This document shows positions 1 through 8,379 of a stretch of 64,000 bases of DNA, in pieces. The stretch comes from Lachancea kluyveri NRRL Y-12651 (Eukaryota; Ascomycota; Saccharomycetes; Saccharomycetales; Saccharomycetaceae). The translations under genes were made by a program, and so were the position numbers. The notes under the pieces are model-generated. The model was not told the DNA's origin and made no database searches. It saw only the letters and a list, made by a program, of their open reading frames with translations. Every line of letters starts with the position of its first letter. The first letter of the stretch is position 1. The stretch spans positions 124,001 through 188,000 of the forward strand of contig CM000693.1 in assembly GCA_000149225.2 (NCBI GenBank), written 5' to 3'.

Positions 1-102
1 AAAGTTACTTTGACGAAGGAAGAAAAAGCCATGCTTTGGTCACAGTGCCAGTCCCAAGTGTACCAAAGGCTGGGTCTAGACTGGACACCTGATGCCATTT
101 GA
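1..102 (+). CDS. STD1: C-terminal end of an STD1/MTH1-type glucose-signalling regulator (partial)
   Basis: The window opens inside an open frame whose last 33 codons end in W-T-P-D-A-I and a TGA at 100-102. The start lies outside the window, so the protein cannot be identified from its own sequence. The call rests on gene order: in S. cerevisiae STD1 (YOR047C) directly precedes DBP5 and its paralog MTH1 (YDR277C) directly precedes PMP3, all on one strand, and here DBP5 and PMP3 follow in that order on the same strand. Std1 and Mth1 act downstream of the Snf3/Rgt2 glucose sensors to control Rgt1 repression of hexose transporter genes. The short frame reads cleanly to its stop. The call is an inference from synteny. 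Confidence 0.6.
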   Translation, partial: KVTLTKEEKAMLWSQCQSQVYQRLGLDWTPDAI

Positions 103-249
103 ACACTTATTTCTCCAACACCCACCAATTATGCATTATTCACTTCACTTCACTTCTGTTTTTTTTTTCTCTTCTTTTTTTGTTTTTTTGTTTCCTTCAT
201 TCATAACCTTTTGCATGAGACACCAGCTGTTTCCATATTTATACACATT

Positions 250-703
250 TGTTTCAGCAGAAGCTAAACAAAATCCTAATGAGATATGACCCACTCCATC
301 CCTCGAAGCTCAAGTGTCCTTTTAGACGTGTCAGTTTTGAAACAAGGCCAACAGACCTATCGCGTTCGTTCTGCTTATGCACGAAAGAGTTTGGCATTTT
401 ACTTGTTGCTGCAGCTCTGTATGGGAATTATAAACATTATCGGGTCAGCCTACGACATATAATCCTGTATAGTTTTTTTCTGTCAATCAACTATTGCTTC
501 TGCCATACGACGTGTATACCGTTATCACACCAGAACCTGTAACGACATCTCCTGGCCAGCTAATTTCTGCTCTGTATTCTGGCACGACTTTCATCTCAGA
601 GCCCTGAGCCGTATAATCTCTGTACTGGCACCCGTAACATTTCGTTTAATATCTGAATACTACAAACACACACGTAATCGCGACATAGAGCATGTAGAGG
701 ACA
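250..703 (+). repeat. Dispersed repeat copy A (possible solo LTR or other mobile-element fossil)
   Basis: This stretch is closely similar to 25934-26318 on the other strand. The best-matching core (about 284-520) is well over 80% identical by eye, and a second matching block lies near 600-700. Both copies can be drawn to begin TGTT and to end in CA, as LTRs do, but these limits are approximate and no target-site duplication was found. The two copies differ in length. Neither copy carries a convincing reading frame. I read it as a degraded non-coding fossil of moderate age. Family unknown; a solo LTR is the leading guess. Confidence 0.55.
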
Positions 704-906
704 TGCTAAAAGCATTGCCTATAATTAAACATTCAATTTGTTCAATCGGTTAAAATTCCTGTATTTATACTTAGAGAAAGACGTCTACAAGAACAGTAGT
801 GCCGAAACCGGATTGCTAGATAGCCTTTCGCGAGAGAAACTATAACAAGTTTCTCAAGGAGCCTTCACTAGTCATAACGCTTAGAGTTGAGCTATTACCA
901 AAATGT

Positions 907-914
907 CCGGGTAA
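907..914 (-). promoter_or_regulatory. Reb1-type site upstream of DBP5
   Basis: CCGGGTAA is the reverse complement of the Reb1 core TTACCCGG. It lies about 120 bp before the DBP5 start codon, a usual position for this general regulatory factor. It happens to sit in the three-codon frame ATG TCC GGG TAA (903-914), which could be a tiny upstream ORF only if transcription starts earlier. The rest of 704-1035 shows no gene. Confidence 0.55.
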
Positions 915-1035
915 TAATTTATTATTTGCATAGTTTGGTTTTCAAAAATTTTTAGCCGAGTGTTCGACGTCTTGAAAGAATAAACCTCGTTGATACATCC
1001 ATTCTCTCAGATAGGAACACTTCCAACTGAACAAA

Positions 1036-2560
1036 ATGACCGGTATGCCTAATTAAAAAGGGATTAGAGTGAAGGTAACCACTGTATGCTCATCTAAAAC
1101 AAGCTACTAACGCACATAAAACAGCAGAAGTAACCAAAAAAGCTGATGCCGCTGATCTTCTAGCTTCCTTAAAAATTGATTCCGACGCTGAAGTGAAAAA
1201 AGGAGAATCAAAGAATAAAGAAACAAAGGATGAAGACAATATGCCAGCTGAATCTAAGAACGATCAAGCAGAACTAGAAACCAAGGAAGCCAAAGAGGAA
1301 GATGCAAACTTGGTGAAATCTGAATATGAAGTCAAAGTTAAACTTGCAGATTTGCAAGCTGATCCAAACTCTCCTTTGTACAGTGTTAAATCTTTTGAAG
1401 AATTAGGACTGTCAGAGGAACTGCTAAAGGGTTTATACGCTATGAAATTTCAAAAACCCTCCAAAATTCAAGAAAGAGCTTTGCCTCTACTGTTGCACAA
1501 CCCACCAAGAAATATGATTGCTCAATCTCAATCGGGTACTGGTAAAACCGCAGCATTTTCCTTAACAATGCTGTCTCGTGTCGATCCAGCTTTGAACAAA
1601 ACACAGGCGATCTGTTTGGCGCCTGCAAGAGAACTAGCAAGACAAACTTTGGAGGTTATCCAAGAGATGGGCAAATTCACAAAGATATCCACCCAACTGG
1701 TCGTTCCAGACTCTTTCAAAAAAAATGAGCCTATCAACGCCCAAATCATTGTCGGTACACCAGGTACTGTTTTGGATCTAATGCGCAGAAAGATGCTTCA
1801 ATTGGGCAACGTCAAAGTCTTTGTTCTTGATGAGGCTGATAACATGTTGGATAAACAAGGCTTGGGTGACCAGTGTATTCGTGTTAAAAAGTTTTTACCA
1901 AAAAGCACACAGCTGGTTCTATTCAGTGCTACTTTCGATGATTCAGTTCGTGCCTATGCGAGGAAGGTAGTTCCTGATGCCAACTCCTTGGAGCTACAAA
2001 AAAACGAAGTTAACGTTGAGGCAATCAAGCAATTATACATGGATTGTAACGATGAGAAACATAAATTCGAAGTTTTAAGTGAGCTATATGGCTTATTGAC
2101 CATTGGTTCATCCATCATTTTCGTACAAACCAAACAGACCGCCAATGTGTTATATGCAAAATTGAAACAAGAAGGCCACCAAGTTTCCATTTTGCATGGT
2201 GACCTACAAAGTACAGAGAGAGACAGATTGATCGACGATTTCAGAGAGGGTAGGTCTAAAGTTTTGATCACAACAAATGTTTTGGCCCGTGGTATCGATA
2301 TCCCAACAGTATCTATGGTTGTCAACTATGACTTACCTACTCTGCACAACGGCAAAGCTGACCCCTCCACCTATATCCACAGAATTGGTAGAACCGGTAG
2401 ATTTGGTAGAACTGGTGTTGCCATCTCCTTTATCCATGATAAGAAATCATTTGATACTTTGTCAGCCATTCAAAAATACTTTGGCGACATTGAGATGACT
2501 AGAGTCCCAACCGACGACTGGGATGAAGTTGAAAAAGTTGTCAAGAAGATACTAAAGTAG
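1036..2560 (+). CDS. DBP5: DEAD-box ATP-dependent RNA helicase Dbp5 (two exons)
   Basis: Dbp5 removes export proteins from mRNA at the cytoplasmic face of the nuclear pore, activated there by Gle1 and Nup159, and also acts in translation termination. Exons are 1036-1042 and 1125-2560, giving 480 residues; S. cerevisiae Dbp5 has 482. Exon 1 is only ATG-ACC-G. Splicing restores an N-terminus containing ADLLASLKID, which is also found in the S. cerevisiae protein. Visible motifs include the Q-motif region (FQKPSKIQ), the Walker A SQSGTGKT near residues 137-144, DEAD at 238-241, SAT in LFSAT, and HRIGRTGR near 421. A GTG at 1193 lies inside exon 2 and is not the start. The S. cerevisiae ortholog has no intron. 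Downstream, PMP3 follows on the same strand. Confidence 0.96.
1043..1124 (+). other. DBP5: Spliceosomal intron of DBP5
   Basis: The 82-nt intron has donor GTATGC, a perfect TACTAAC branch point at 1105-1111, and acceptor ACAG ending at 1124. The next triplet is CAG, so this is a NAGNAG tandem acceptor: using the second AG would drop one alanine (M-T-A-E-V becomes M-T-E-V) without changing frame. Confidence 0.9.
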
Positions 2561-2754
2561 TAGAAAGAAAACATAAAAAAGAACCAACGTATAGAAAAGT
2601 AAAAAAAAAATAATTTTTAAGTATAATAGTTGTTATCTTTTATTGGCTTTTGAGAGAATGTGTTGCACCGATATCATTCATTTCGTTAACAGCGATACAT
2701 ATATGGTCGGAACGCAGAGGTCGGGAGAAAAAAAAAATGTTTACTAGGTTCATC

Positions 2755-2764
2755 CCCCTATAAA
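2755..2764 (+). promoter_or_regulatory. STRE and TATA-like element of PMP3
   Basis: CCCCT (2755-2759), the stress response element bound by Msn2/Msn4, runs directly into TATAAA (2759-2764), about 100 bp before the PMP3 start. The rest of the 2561-2861 gap holds the DBP5 3' end and shows no other gene. Confidence 0.4.
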
Positions 2765-2861
2765 CAATTGAACAAAACCGTTTTCTGTTCCTAAAAAACA
2801 ACTTTCAAGTCACTCTTTTTCACCACTTCCGGTTCCACAAAAGTTCTTTTATTAAGTCACA

Positions 2862-3103
2862 ATGGACGCTGCCAAAATCATCAATGTTATCATCGGTATG
2901 TTGCACCTACTTTAGTTTCCATATCGCTACTGATGTTCGAGAAACGATTTACTAACTGAAACCATACAGCTTTATTTTTGCCACCAGTCGCTGTCTTCAT
3001 GGCCTGCGGTTGGGGTAGAGAATGTATCCTGGACATCATCTTGACCATTTTCTTCTTCTTCCCAGGTATGCTATACGCTTTGTACTGTGTGCTTAAGAAC
3101 TAG
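2862..3103 (+). CDS. PMP3: Plasma membrane proteolipid Pmp3 (two exons)
   Basis: Pmp3 is a very small hydrophobic plasma-membrane protein that affects membrane potential and salt sensitivity. Exons are 2862-2895 and 2970-3103. They join to 55 residues, exactly the S. cerevisiae length. The start MDAAKIINVI, the LFLPPVAVF segment and PGMLYALYCVLKN near the end are family hallmarks, with two transmembrane segments. S. cerevisiae PMP3 (YDR276C) is intronless, so the intron is a point of difference. The gene is too short and split to appear as one long frame. DBP5 lies upstream on the same strand, an interleaving of the YOR046 and YDR276 neighbourhoods. Confidence 0.95.
2896..2969 (+). other. PMP3: Spliceosomal intron of PMP3
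   Basis: The 74-nt intron has donor GTATGT, branch point TACTAAC at 2950-2956, and acceptor ACAG ending at 2969. It splits codon 12 after its first base (G then CT, alanine). Confidence 0.93.
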
Positions 3104-3695
3104 TTTGTCCGCAAAAAGAGGCTACTTCAGATATATTCGTTCCTATCCTTACGGTGAGACACCGCTTACCCAAATTGGTGCGATCCACACCAACAATTTG
3201 TTCTTTTTAAGTGCTTTTAAAACCCTATGTATTATTAATTGATAATAAACAGCAATATGAATACCAAGTTGTCTAAAGAACTGCGATTTTCTCTCTCTGT
3301 TAATTTGCTTCATTGAGCATGCACAATTTGTGTGTAAATGTATGTATTATTCGTGCTTGCTAATCTGCCCGTTATTTGGGTGTTGAAGAATTGAACCATT
3401 TCACGTTTGTGGCAAACAGGGAATTGACCGTTTCCAAAATCCCTTTTTGCTTAAGCCCACCCGTGCCAATATATGGGAACACGTTTACGAGCCTGCACAC
3501 TCCATGCTTGCCTCAAATCACCGAGCATACAGCTGCAATTCAAACACCGCAAAGCAGTTTGGTGTTTCAAACGTCATAAACCCTAAAAAATGTTCGAATT
3601 AATAATGCACAAGCACTATATACAAGTTTATTTCATAACAAAAAGTATACATAAAATCCTCGTTATTCTAAAAGTACGCTTCAACCCATACTTCC
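3104..3695. other. Gap between convergent PMP3 and TOM6
   Basis: I see no gene here. A 67-codon frame at 3376-3579 opens on GTG rather than ATG, has no recognisable similarity and is probably chance. Confidence 0.6.
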
Positions 3696-3869
3696 TTACA
3701 ACTGTGGAGCCATCATCTCCATCAATGGAGAGTTGATGAACGCAACGCCAGCAACGAACAAGCCGACATTGACTAGAATTGGATAGGCAGGAGTTTGTCT
3801 GAATTGTTCAAACTTGGATTGTTTCTTAGCTGGTGCAGCAGCACCTGGAAGACCGAATCTGGCAGACAT
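3696..3869 (-). CDS. TOM6: Mitochondrial outer-membrane translocase subunit Tom6
   Basis: Tom6 is a small tail-anchored protein that stabilises the TOM import complex by promoting Tom40-Tom22 association. From the ATG at 3869 it has 57 residues (S. cerevisiae 61). The N-terminus MSARFGLPGAAAP and the end VAGVAFINSPLMEMMAPQL match the family closely, with one C-terminal transmembrane segment. The open frame runs back to 3920, but only through a non-ATG codon, so Met at 3869 is the start. It is convergent with PMP3. IRC23 lies upstream on the same strand, as YOR045W and YOR044W do in S. cerevisiae. The 478-bp gap 3870-4347 shows nothing else. Confidence 0.92.
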   Translation of the reverse strand: MSARFGLPGAAAPAKKQSKFEQFRQTPAYPILVNVGLFVAGVAFINSPLMEMMAPQL

Positions 3870-4347
3870 GATTTGTTGTGTGTCTTTTCCTATCCTGAAT
3901 GACTGTTTGTTGAAGTTCAATCAACGTTTTCCCATTGCTAACAGCAGACCAAAAAATTTTCATAAGTTGTCGTATAAAATAACCCAGAGCATCATGTGCG
4001 ACTTTTCGTACGACGGTTAGCACTAGTGCTGTTAGACTTAAGTAATCAACTCTAAGGGGTGTAGCGTTATCTGTTCAAGTGCAAAAGTGTCAAGGAGTCA
4101 AGAATCATTCACATGTTGCGTTGTGTGAGAGAATGAAGACTTTTTGAAAGCCATGTGAAGTCTCCAGGTTAAAAGTAGCAAAAGTTGTTGTATTTGTCAT
4201 AGTATAAAAATAGTGTAATCCAAAATATATAAATGTATCTAAAATTTCCCAAGAATATATATTAATATTTGCTGACCGGCAGACATATTAATCCGGAGTA
4301 GGCTGTTTAAAAAATTTTCACGCCTACACCATCCACCAGATATTAGC

Positions 4348-4743
4348 TTAGGCCTCACTGGAAATAACCTTAATCTCGTGGTTGTAGGTTCTTTGGATAA
4401 CTGTAGTTTCCTCCTTTGTTGAGAGTGTAACAGCTATAACATCAGGAAATGGTAAGGTGTCCGTTTCAGGTGTTAACCTGGGGTATTCTTCCACGCTAGA
4501 GTCATCTCGTGATGTTTTCTCGCTAAAATAAGCTTCGTTGTCCAAGTCTTCCTCGACTGTGTGATGTTCGCTATGGTTAGTTGTGAAAATTCTCCAGGCG
4601 TACAACCCAATATCGTAGGCGTAAAGACAAGCCATAGGTAACACAAGGAGTAATGCCAGGAAATATGAAGCAAATCTTACCATCCTGACCAGCAAAGATA
4701 GTATGAACCAAAGATATTGCCATAAGTACAGCGCAGTAGTCAT
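4348..4743 (-). CDS. IRC23: Small membrane protein, Irc23/Bsc2 family
   Basis: The protein has 131 residues from the first ATG in frame (4743); the frame extends upstream to 4821 only through a TTG. A long hydrophobic stretch at about residues 5-45 looks like one or two membrane segments. It is followed by an acidic, serine-rich soluble tail (HTVEEDLDNEAYFSEK). S. cerevisiae has two related genes at the two syntenic positions, IRC23 (YOR044W) and BSC2 (YDR275W), and only one copy is expected here. Biochemical function is not known; IRC23 was named for raised recombination foci in the deletion mutant. Identification relies on position plus general architecture. Confidence 0.75.
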   Translation of the reverse strand: MTTALYLWQYLWFILSLLVRMVRFASYFLALLLVLPMACLYAYDIGLYAWRIFTTNHSEHHTVEEDLDNEAYFSEKTSRDDSSVEEYPRLTPETDTLPFPDVIAVTLSTKEETTVIQRTYNHEIKVISSEA

Positions 4744-4990
4744 AGTGGATAGGTTTGAGTGCTTGGTTTGCTGATTCGGATAGTCGACGAAAAATGATCT
4801 GGTGATACCTTTATATAACAATGATCCAAATTATATGGCGTGTCTTTAGAAATTTTTGCTGTCCCCACAGGTAACTTGATACGAAATGCATGTGAATAGA
4901 GTCAGTTGTTTAGTCTATAGTCGCAGTTACAGATATGTATAAAATGGTAGAAGCAAGGCGGGAGAGGGAAGGGTGGAATGTCAGAGAGCA

Positions 4991-6301
4991 TTACTGAACA
5001 CCAACGACGCTAAGTTCCAAAGTCCAGACTCTACGGATGTGTAACTTGACAGGGATCCTGATCCTCCTGATTGTGGCTGAAGAACTCATGTGTAGTCTAC
5101 CATCATCCTTCAGTTCACCGTAAACGTCAAGTTCCAAGTCGACGTGCTCCTCACCCCACCAACACTTACGCGCAGGCTTCCTCCAGAACAATAATAGCTT
5201 GGAGTTGATTTGAGGTTTAGGGACCAATTCGTAAAGAGTTGGTTGGTGATCACCTCTTTGCCTGGATGTCGATCTTTGTCTGGACGCTGAACGAGAGCGC
5301 ACGTTTTCTGCCAGAGTGGACAGTCTAGATTTTCTCTTACGATCAGAAGAAGACGGTGTCGGAGATATTGGAGACATGGTTGGGGACAAAGTGTCACCAG
5401 AAGCACTAGGAAAAGCCGATAAACTCTTCTGTGCCTCTTCAAATTTCTTCCTTGCCTCATTCACCTGATCTCTAAATTGCTGGGTAGTCTCATTGTCCAA
5501 ACGGCACAGAGACAAAGAGCTGATTACCGTTTTGCCTTGCTCTTGGGTACGGTTGCCCCAGGTGGATTCCTGGTAAAATCCCGAGGAACACAACATGTCC
5601 AACAAATGTTGTTCTGCTGGTCCCAATTTGCCAACCTCCTGATGCCTATTAGGTTTCTGGACACGATTGGAGCTGCGTAATCCTTGGAAAATACTAGATT
5701 GGTTTGTCAAATAGCTGCCTGCAGCTATCTTCACCTCGGCCATCAAGTGCGTAAGGAGAGTATCCTTCTCCTCTTCTGAGGCAAAGGTAAGCTCAGGTTG
5801 AGGAACACAATAGTAGTCCAAATCTTCTCTTAACACGATAATACTTGGTTTTTCGTGTAAGATATCAGCCTCGTTAGAGGAAGAAGGTGCCGATGAAGAT
5901 GAGAATCCGAAAAACCTTCCATGTTCCTTATCGTTAGGGTTTTTATTAAAGGTTTCATCGAATGTGTACTTGACTAAGTCCTCCTGCGCAGCACTGTACG
6001 TTTCCATGATGTATTCGAAGCAGTCTGGGGGAAAATTTCCAATGTATACCTCATCATCGGAAGTCAAATTGGTGATTACTTGGCCCATACGATCCATAAA
6101 AACACCGGACGGAAATAGACAAAGTAACAGCGACTCAGGTAATGACATCAAATGGTCCCTGGTAATGTAGTAGTGATTTTCTTGAATGTTCAAATGGATT
6201 AAGGAGTCATCGTCAGAATATTCTTGAGAAGTAGGTTGCATGACTGGGACTTGCCCAGTCTCTGGGGAGACTTGGGTAATTATACTTTGCGGTTGGCTCA
6301 T
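4991..6301 (-). CDS. WHI2: Whi2 stress and growth-arrest regulator
   Basis: Whi2 works with the phosphatases Psr1/Psr2 to activate the general stress response, restrain TORC1 under low amino acids, and support mitophagy. The protein has 436 residues (S. cerevisiae 486). A BTB/T1-like fold is evident at about residues 37-107 (HYYITRDHLMSLPESLLLCL, then FPPDCFEYIMETY). The middle is low complexity, with serine and proline runs (about 290-330) and basic RSRSASRQRSTS stretches. The C-terminal block ends in L-E-L-S-V-V-G-V-Q. The ATG at 6301 is the first in frame. It lies between IRC23 and CUE5, as in S. cerevisiae chromosome XV. A PACE-like element lies 75 bp upstream. Confidence 0.94.
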   Translation of the reverse strand: MSQPQSIITQVSPETGQVPVMQPTSQEYSDDDSLIHLNIQENHYYITRDHLMSLPESLLLCLFPSGVFMDRMGQVITNLTSDDEVYIGNFPPDCFEYIMETYSAAQEDLVKYTFDETFNKNPNDKEHGRFFGFSSSSAPSSSNEADILHEKPSIIVLREDLDYYCVPQPELTFASEEEKDTLLTHLMAEVKIAAGSYLTNQSSIFQGLRSSNRVQKPNRHQEVGKLGPAEQHLLDMLCSSGFYQESTWGNRTQEQGKTVISSLSLCRLDNETTQQFRDQVNEARKKFEEAQKSLSAFPSASGDTLSPTMSPISPTPSSSDRKRKSRLSTLAENVRSRSASRQRSTSRQRGDHQPTLYELVPKPQINSKLLLFWRKPARKCWWGEEHVDLELDVYGELKDDGRLHMSSSATIRRIRIPVKLHIRRVWTLELSVVGVQ

Positions 6302-6375
6302 TTATAAACCGAAGATTATTATAGTGGAATCGATACCCAACACTCTTTCTTTTGGTGTTGCTATGTGTAAGTGTT

Positions 6376-6384
6376 GGTGGCAAA
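6376..6384 (+). promoter_or_regulatory. PACE-like (Rpn4) element upstream of WHI2
   Basis: GGTGGCAAA matches the proteasome-associated control element bound by Rpn4. It lies 75 bp before the WHI2 start. One 9-mer match in a 500-bp gap could be chance. The remainder of 6302-6820 shows no gene. Confidence 0.35.
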
Positions 6385-6820
6385 AGTACAAAACGAGACT
6401 CTTTCGTTGGCCAAGATTTGATTGTCTGTGCGTCCTTTTCAATAGGCGGTAGGGTAACTATCGACGAACTAGATATGGCAGTTACGCATTATTAGTAAAC
6501 TCGAAATAGAATAAACTAAGCAAAATGGTGATTGCTATCAACGGGAGTGGAAACAATATTCTGAACTGATAAGACGACGGTCAAATTATCCGGTTCTGGC
6601 AATCTTTTAGTAGTTTAGCCCTAAACTGTGTTTGCTTAGCTGAGTGGTCACCCTGACTTTAGCAGACCTGAAAACTGAGAAAAAATTTATGGTCTTAAAG
6701 ATTAACTTTCCCAAAGTGTAGATTGTCTGCTGTGTAACACTTCCTAAGTGTTCATCCATGACCTATTGGCCGTAATCTGAAGGGTCAGATGCCTGTATAT
6801 GCACTATATGCAGGTTTGTT

Positions 6821-6920
6821 ATTTCTAACATGATGAGTCTACTTTCTTTAACCTTATCTACATTATCTGAAATGTTATTTTCAAATTGAAGAGAAAAAAA
6901 GTTATACTCTGATTAGAATA
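6821..6920 (+). ncRNA. SNR62: C/D box snoRNA snR62 (guides 25S rRNA Um1888)
   Basis: All parts of a C/D snoRNA are visible: terminal stem TTCTAA (6823-6828) with TTAGAA (6913-6918); box C ATGATGA (6830-6836); box D' CTGA (6867-6870); box D CTGA (6909-6912). The guide upstream of D' (about 6853-6865, CCTTATCTACATT) is complementary to AATGTAGATAAGG of 25S rRNA. The fifth base before D' pairs with the U that I number 1888 from memory of the yeast sequence. S. cerevisiae snR62 is about 100 nt, targets Um1888 and, as I recall it, lies between CUE5 and WHI2 on the strand opposite to them; all of this matches. A stem-forming sequence at 6792-6814 just upstream may belong to processing. Its 3' end is only 21 nt from the CUE5 stop codon. 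Confidence 0.9.
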
Positions 6921-6940
6921 GTTATACAAATATACTGGCC

Positions 6941-8155
6941 TTACATTTCATCGTCACTGTTGATTAGAAATTCGTCTTCATCAGGGTTCTTCTTGTTTGA
7001 CGATTTAGCAGCGGCTTTGCTTGGTGATTTGTCTAGTGGTTCAGGTGATAGTGGTTGCCACTTCTTTCTAGCGCCCATATCAGGTGTATCTATATAAGCT
7101 GTTTCAGCAACAACTTTGTTCTTAGACCTGGAAGGCAGTTGTGGTGGGACGTCTTCGTCTTCATTGTCAAATTCGTCATTGTTACGTAGTGAGATCCCAT
7201 GGCTTTCCAGTTTTGCAGGGGAGTCCATACTATCCTCACCGACTCTTGCGCCAAAAGAGTTGAACCTGGCACGAGTGGGGGGCTTTTCGGGTGTTGCATA
7301 AACCTGTTGTTCTTCTTGAGAGAAAGTCTTTGTAATTCCACTAAACCACTGCCCTACTTTTCTAGAAGTTTCTTGTATATTGCGGTTTACAGTGTCACGA
7401 ATCTGTGGTAAATCTTTATCAACAAATTGGGACAGGAAGTCCTCATCTTCGTCAACCCCCTCACCACTGCGCCTGGCCCGATTATTGAACTCTTGTTCAC
7501 GCTGTCTAATCCTACGCTGCCTGGCTTGTCTTTCGTTTTCGTCTCCGCGTTGATGTCTTGGCTTGTTGAATTGCTCGTCCAATTGACGAGCCAGTATCTC
7601 GTCTTGTTCCATTTGCGTCAATTGGCGTCTTACAGCCGGTGTAGTCGTTGGCTGGCTTGGCAAAGGCGCTTCGTTTTCAAAACTTGGATCGGATAAGTAT
7701 AGCAATGCGTTGAAAGCTGGGTCTAAGGCTCCTTGCGATGCAATAATAACTGCTTTCACATATTTTTCTTCAATGCCAGGAAAAGCCTCCTTCAATTGGT
7801 TCAAGATAGGATTCTGTTTCAAAGGTGAAGCGGTAGACTTCCGTGCTGGTAACGGTGGACGCTTTTCAGAGGTCTCAGAGGAAACTTTAGGAATTTCCTT
7901 TTCGGTTTTCTTCTCGGTTTCCTTTTCGGTTTCCTTCTCAAGTTTCGTCTCGGCATCCTTCTCAGCTTCATGTTCCTCAAGAATGTCCTCGTCATTAGCA
8001 GCCTCTGACTGCTTTTCACTAGCATCTTTAGCCCCATTCCCAGGTTGGTCATCCTTGATGAAGTTCTCACCAACTTCTTTTACTTCATCTTTCGATCCGG
8101 TTTCTAATGGAACACTTTCTATTTTTTCTACAGATTCCACTTCCTTTTCTGACAT
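6941..8155 (-). CDS. CUE5: Cue5 ubiquitin-Atg8 autophagy adaptor
   Basis: Cue5 binds ubiquitylated aggregates and proteasomes through its CUE domain and delivers them to autophagy through Atg8. The protein has 404 residues (S. cerevisiae 411). The first ~105 residues are acidic and very rich in Lys/Glu repeats (EKETEKETEKKTEKE). The CUE domain follows at about 115-160 (LKEAFPGIEEKYVKAVI, then FNALLYLSDPSF). The Atg8-interacting motif W-Q-P-L is at residues 366-369, identical to the motif of the S. cerevisiae protein. The C-terminus is acidic. The first ATG is at 8155, and a Reb1 site lies about 110 bp before it. Confidence 0.95.
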   Translation of the reverse strand: MSEKEVESVEKIESVPLETGSKDEVKEVGENFIKDDQPGNGAKDASEKQSEAANDEDILEEHEAEKDAETKLEKETEKETEKKTEKEIPKVSSETSEKRPPLPARKSTASPLKQNPILNQLKEAFPGIEEKYVKAVIIASQGALDPAFNALLYLSDPSFENEAPLPSQPTTTPAVRRQLTQMEQDEILARQLDEQFNKPRHQRGDENERQARQRRIRQREQEFNNRARRSGEGVDEDEDFLSQFVDKDLPQIRDTVNRNIQETSRKVGQWFSGITKTFSQEEQQVYATPEKPPTRARFNSFGARVGEDSMDSPAKLESHGISLRNNDEFDNEDEDVPPQLPSRSKNKVVAETAYIDTPDMGARKKWQPLSPEPLDKSPSKAAAKSSNKKNPDEDEFLINSDDEM

Positions 8156-8261
8156 ATTATAGCTTTCAGTTCGAGTATCCTAGCCTTTAACTGCTATGTA
8201 CCAATTAGAAACCCTTTGATCCCTAAGGTTTCCCCTTTTTTCGGTTTCTGAAAGGATATAT

Positions 8262-8269
8262 CCGGGTAA
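8262..8269 (+). promoter_or_regulatory. Reb1-type site upstream of CUE5
   Basis: CCGGGTAA (reverse complement TTACCCGG) lies 107 bp before the CUE5 ATG. It is also upstream of the TATA box of the candidate snoRNA on the other strand, so it could serve both. Confidence 0.5.
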
Positions 8270-8307
8270 CAAAAATGATGGACAAGACTTGAAAAATTTT
8301 TTAGGAT

Positions 8308-8315
8308 TATAAAAG
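8308..8315 (+). promoter_or_regulatory. TATA box on + strand before candidate snR9
   Basis: TATAAAAG is a full consensus TATA box. It points to the right into a region with no protein-coding frame, which supports a non-coding transcription unit starting near 8380. Confidence 0.45.
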
Positions 8316-8379
8316 GAGAGTGGTTTTGTAATTTGGTCTTCTCAGATTCGCGCAGGTTTCAATTTTACTCCTACTCCTC

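Noticed and set aside
249-542. 97-codon frame in repeat copy A, with a related frame in copy B (25917-26189)
   Set aside because: The shared translation follows from shared DNA; the frames start and end at different places and look like no protein. Treated as a non-coding fossil.
1193-1195. Apparent start of DBP5
   Set aside because: The codon is GTG inside exon 2; the spliced ATG at 1036 restores the conserved N-terminus.
7710-8162. 150-codon + strand frame
   Set aside because: Antisense shadow of the Lys/Glu-rich part of CUE5; no independent support.
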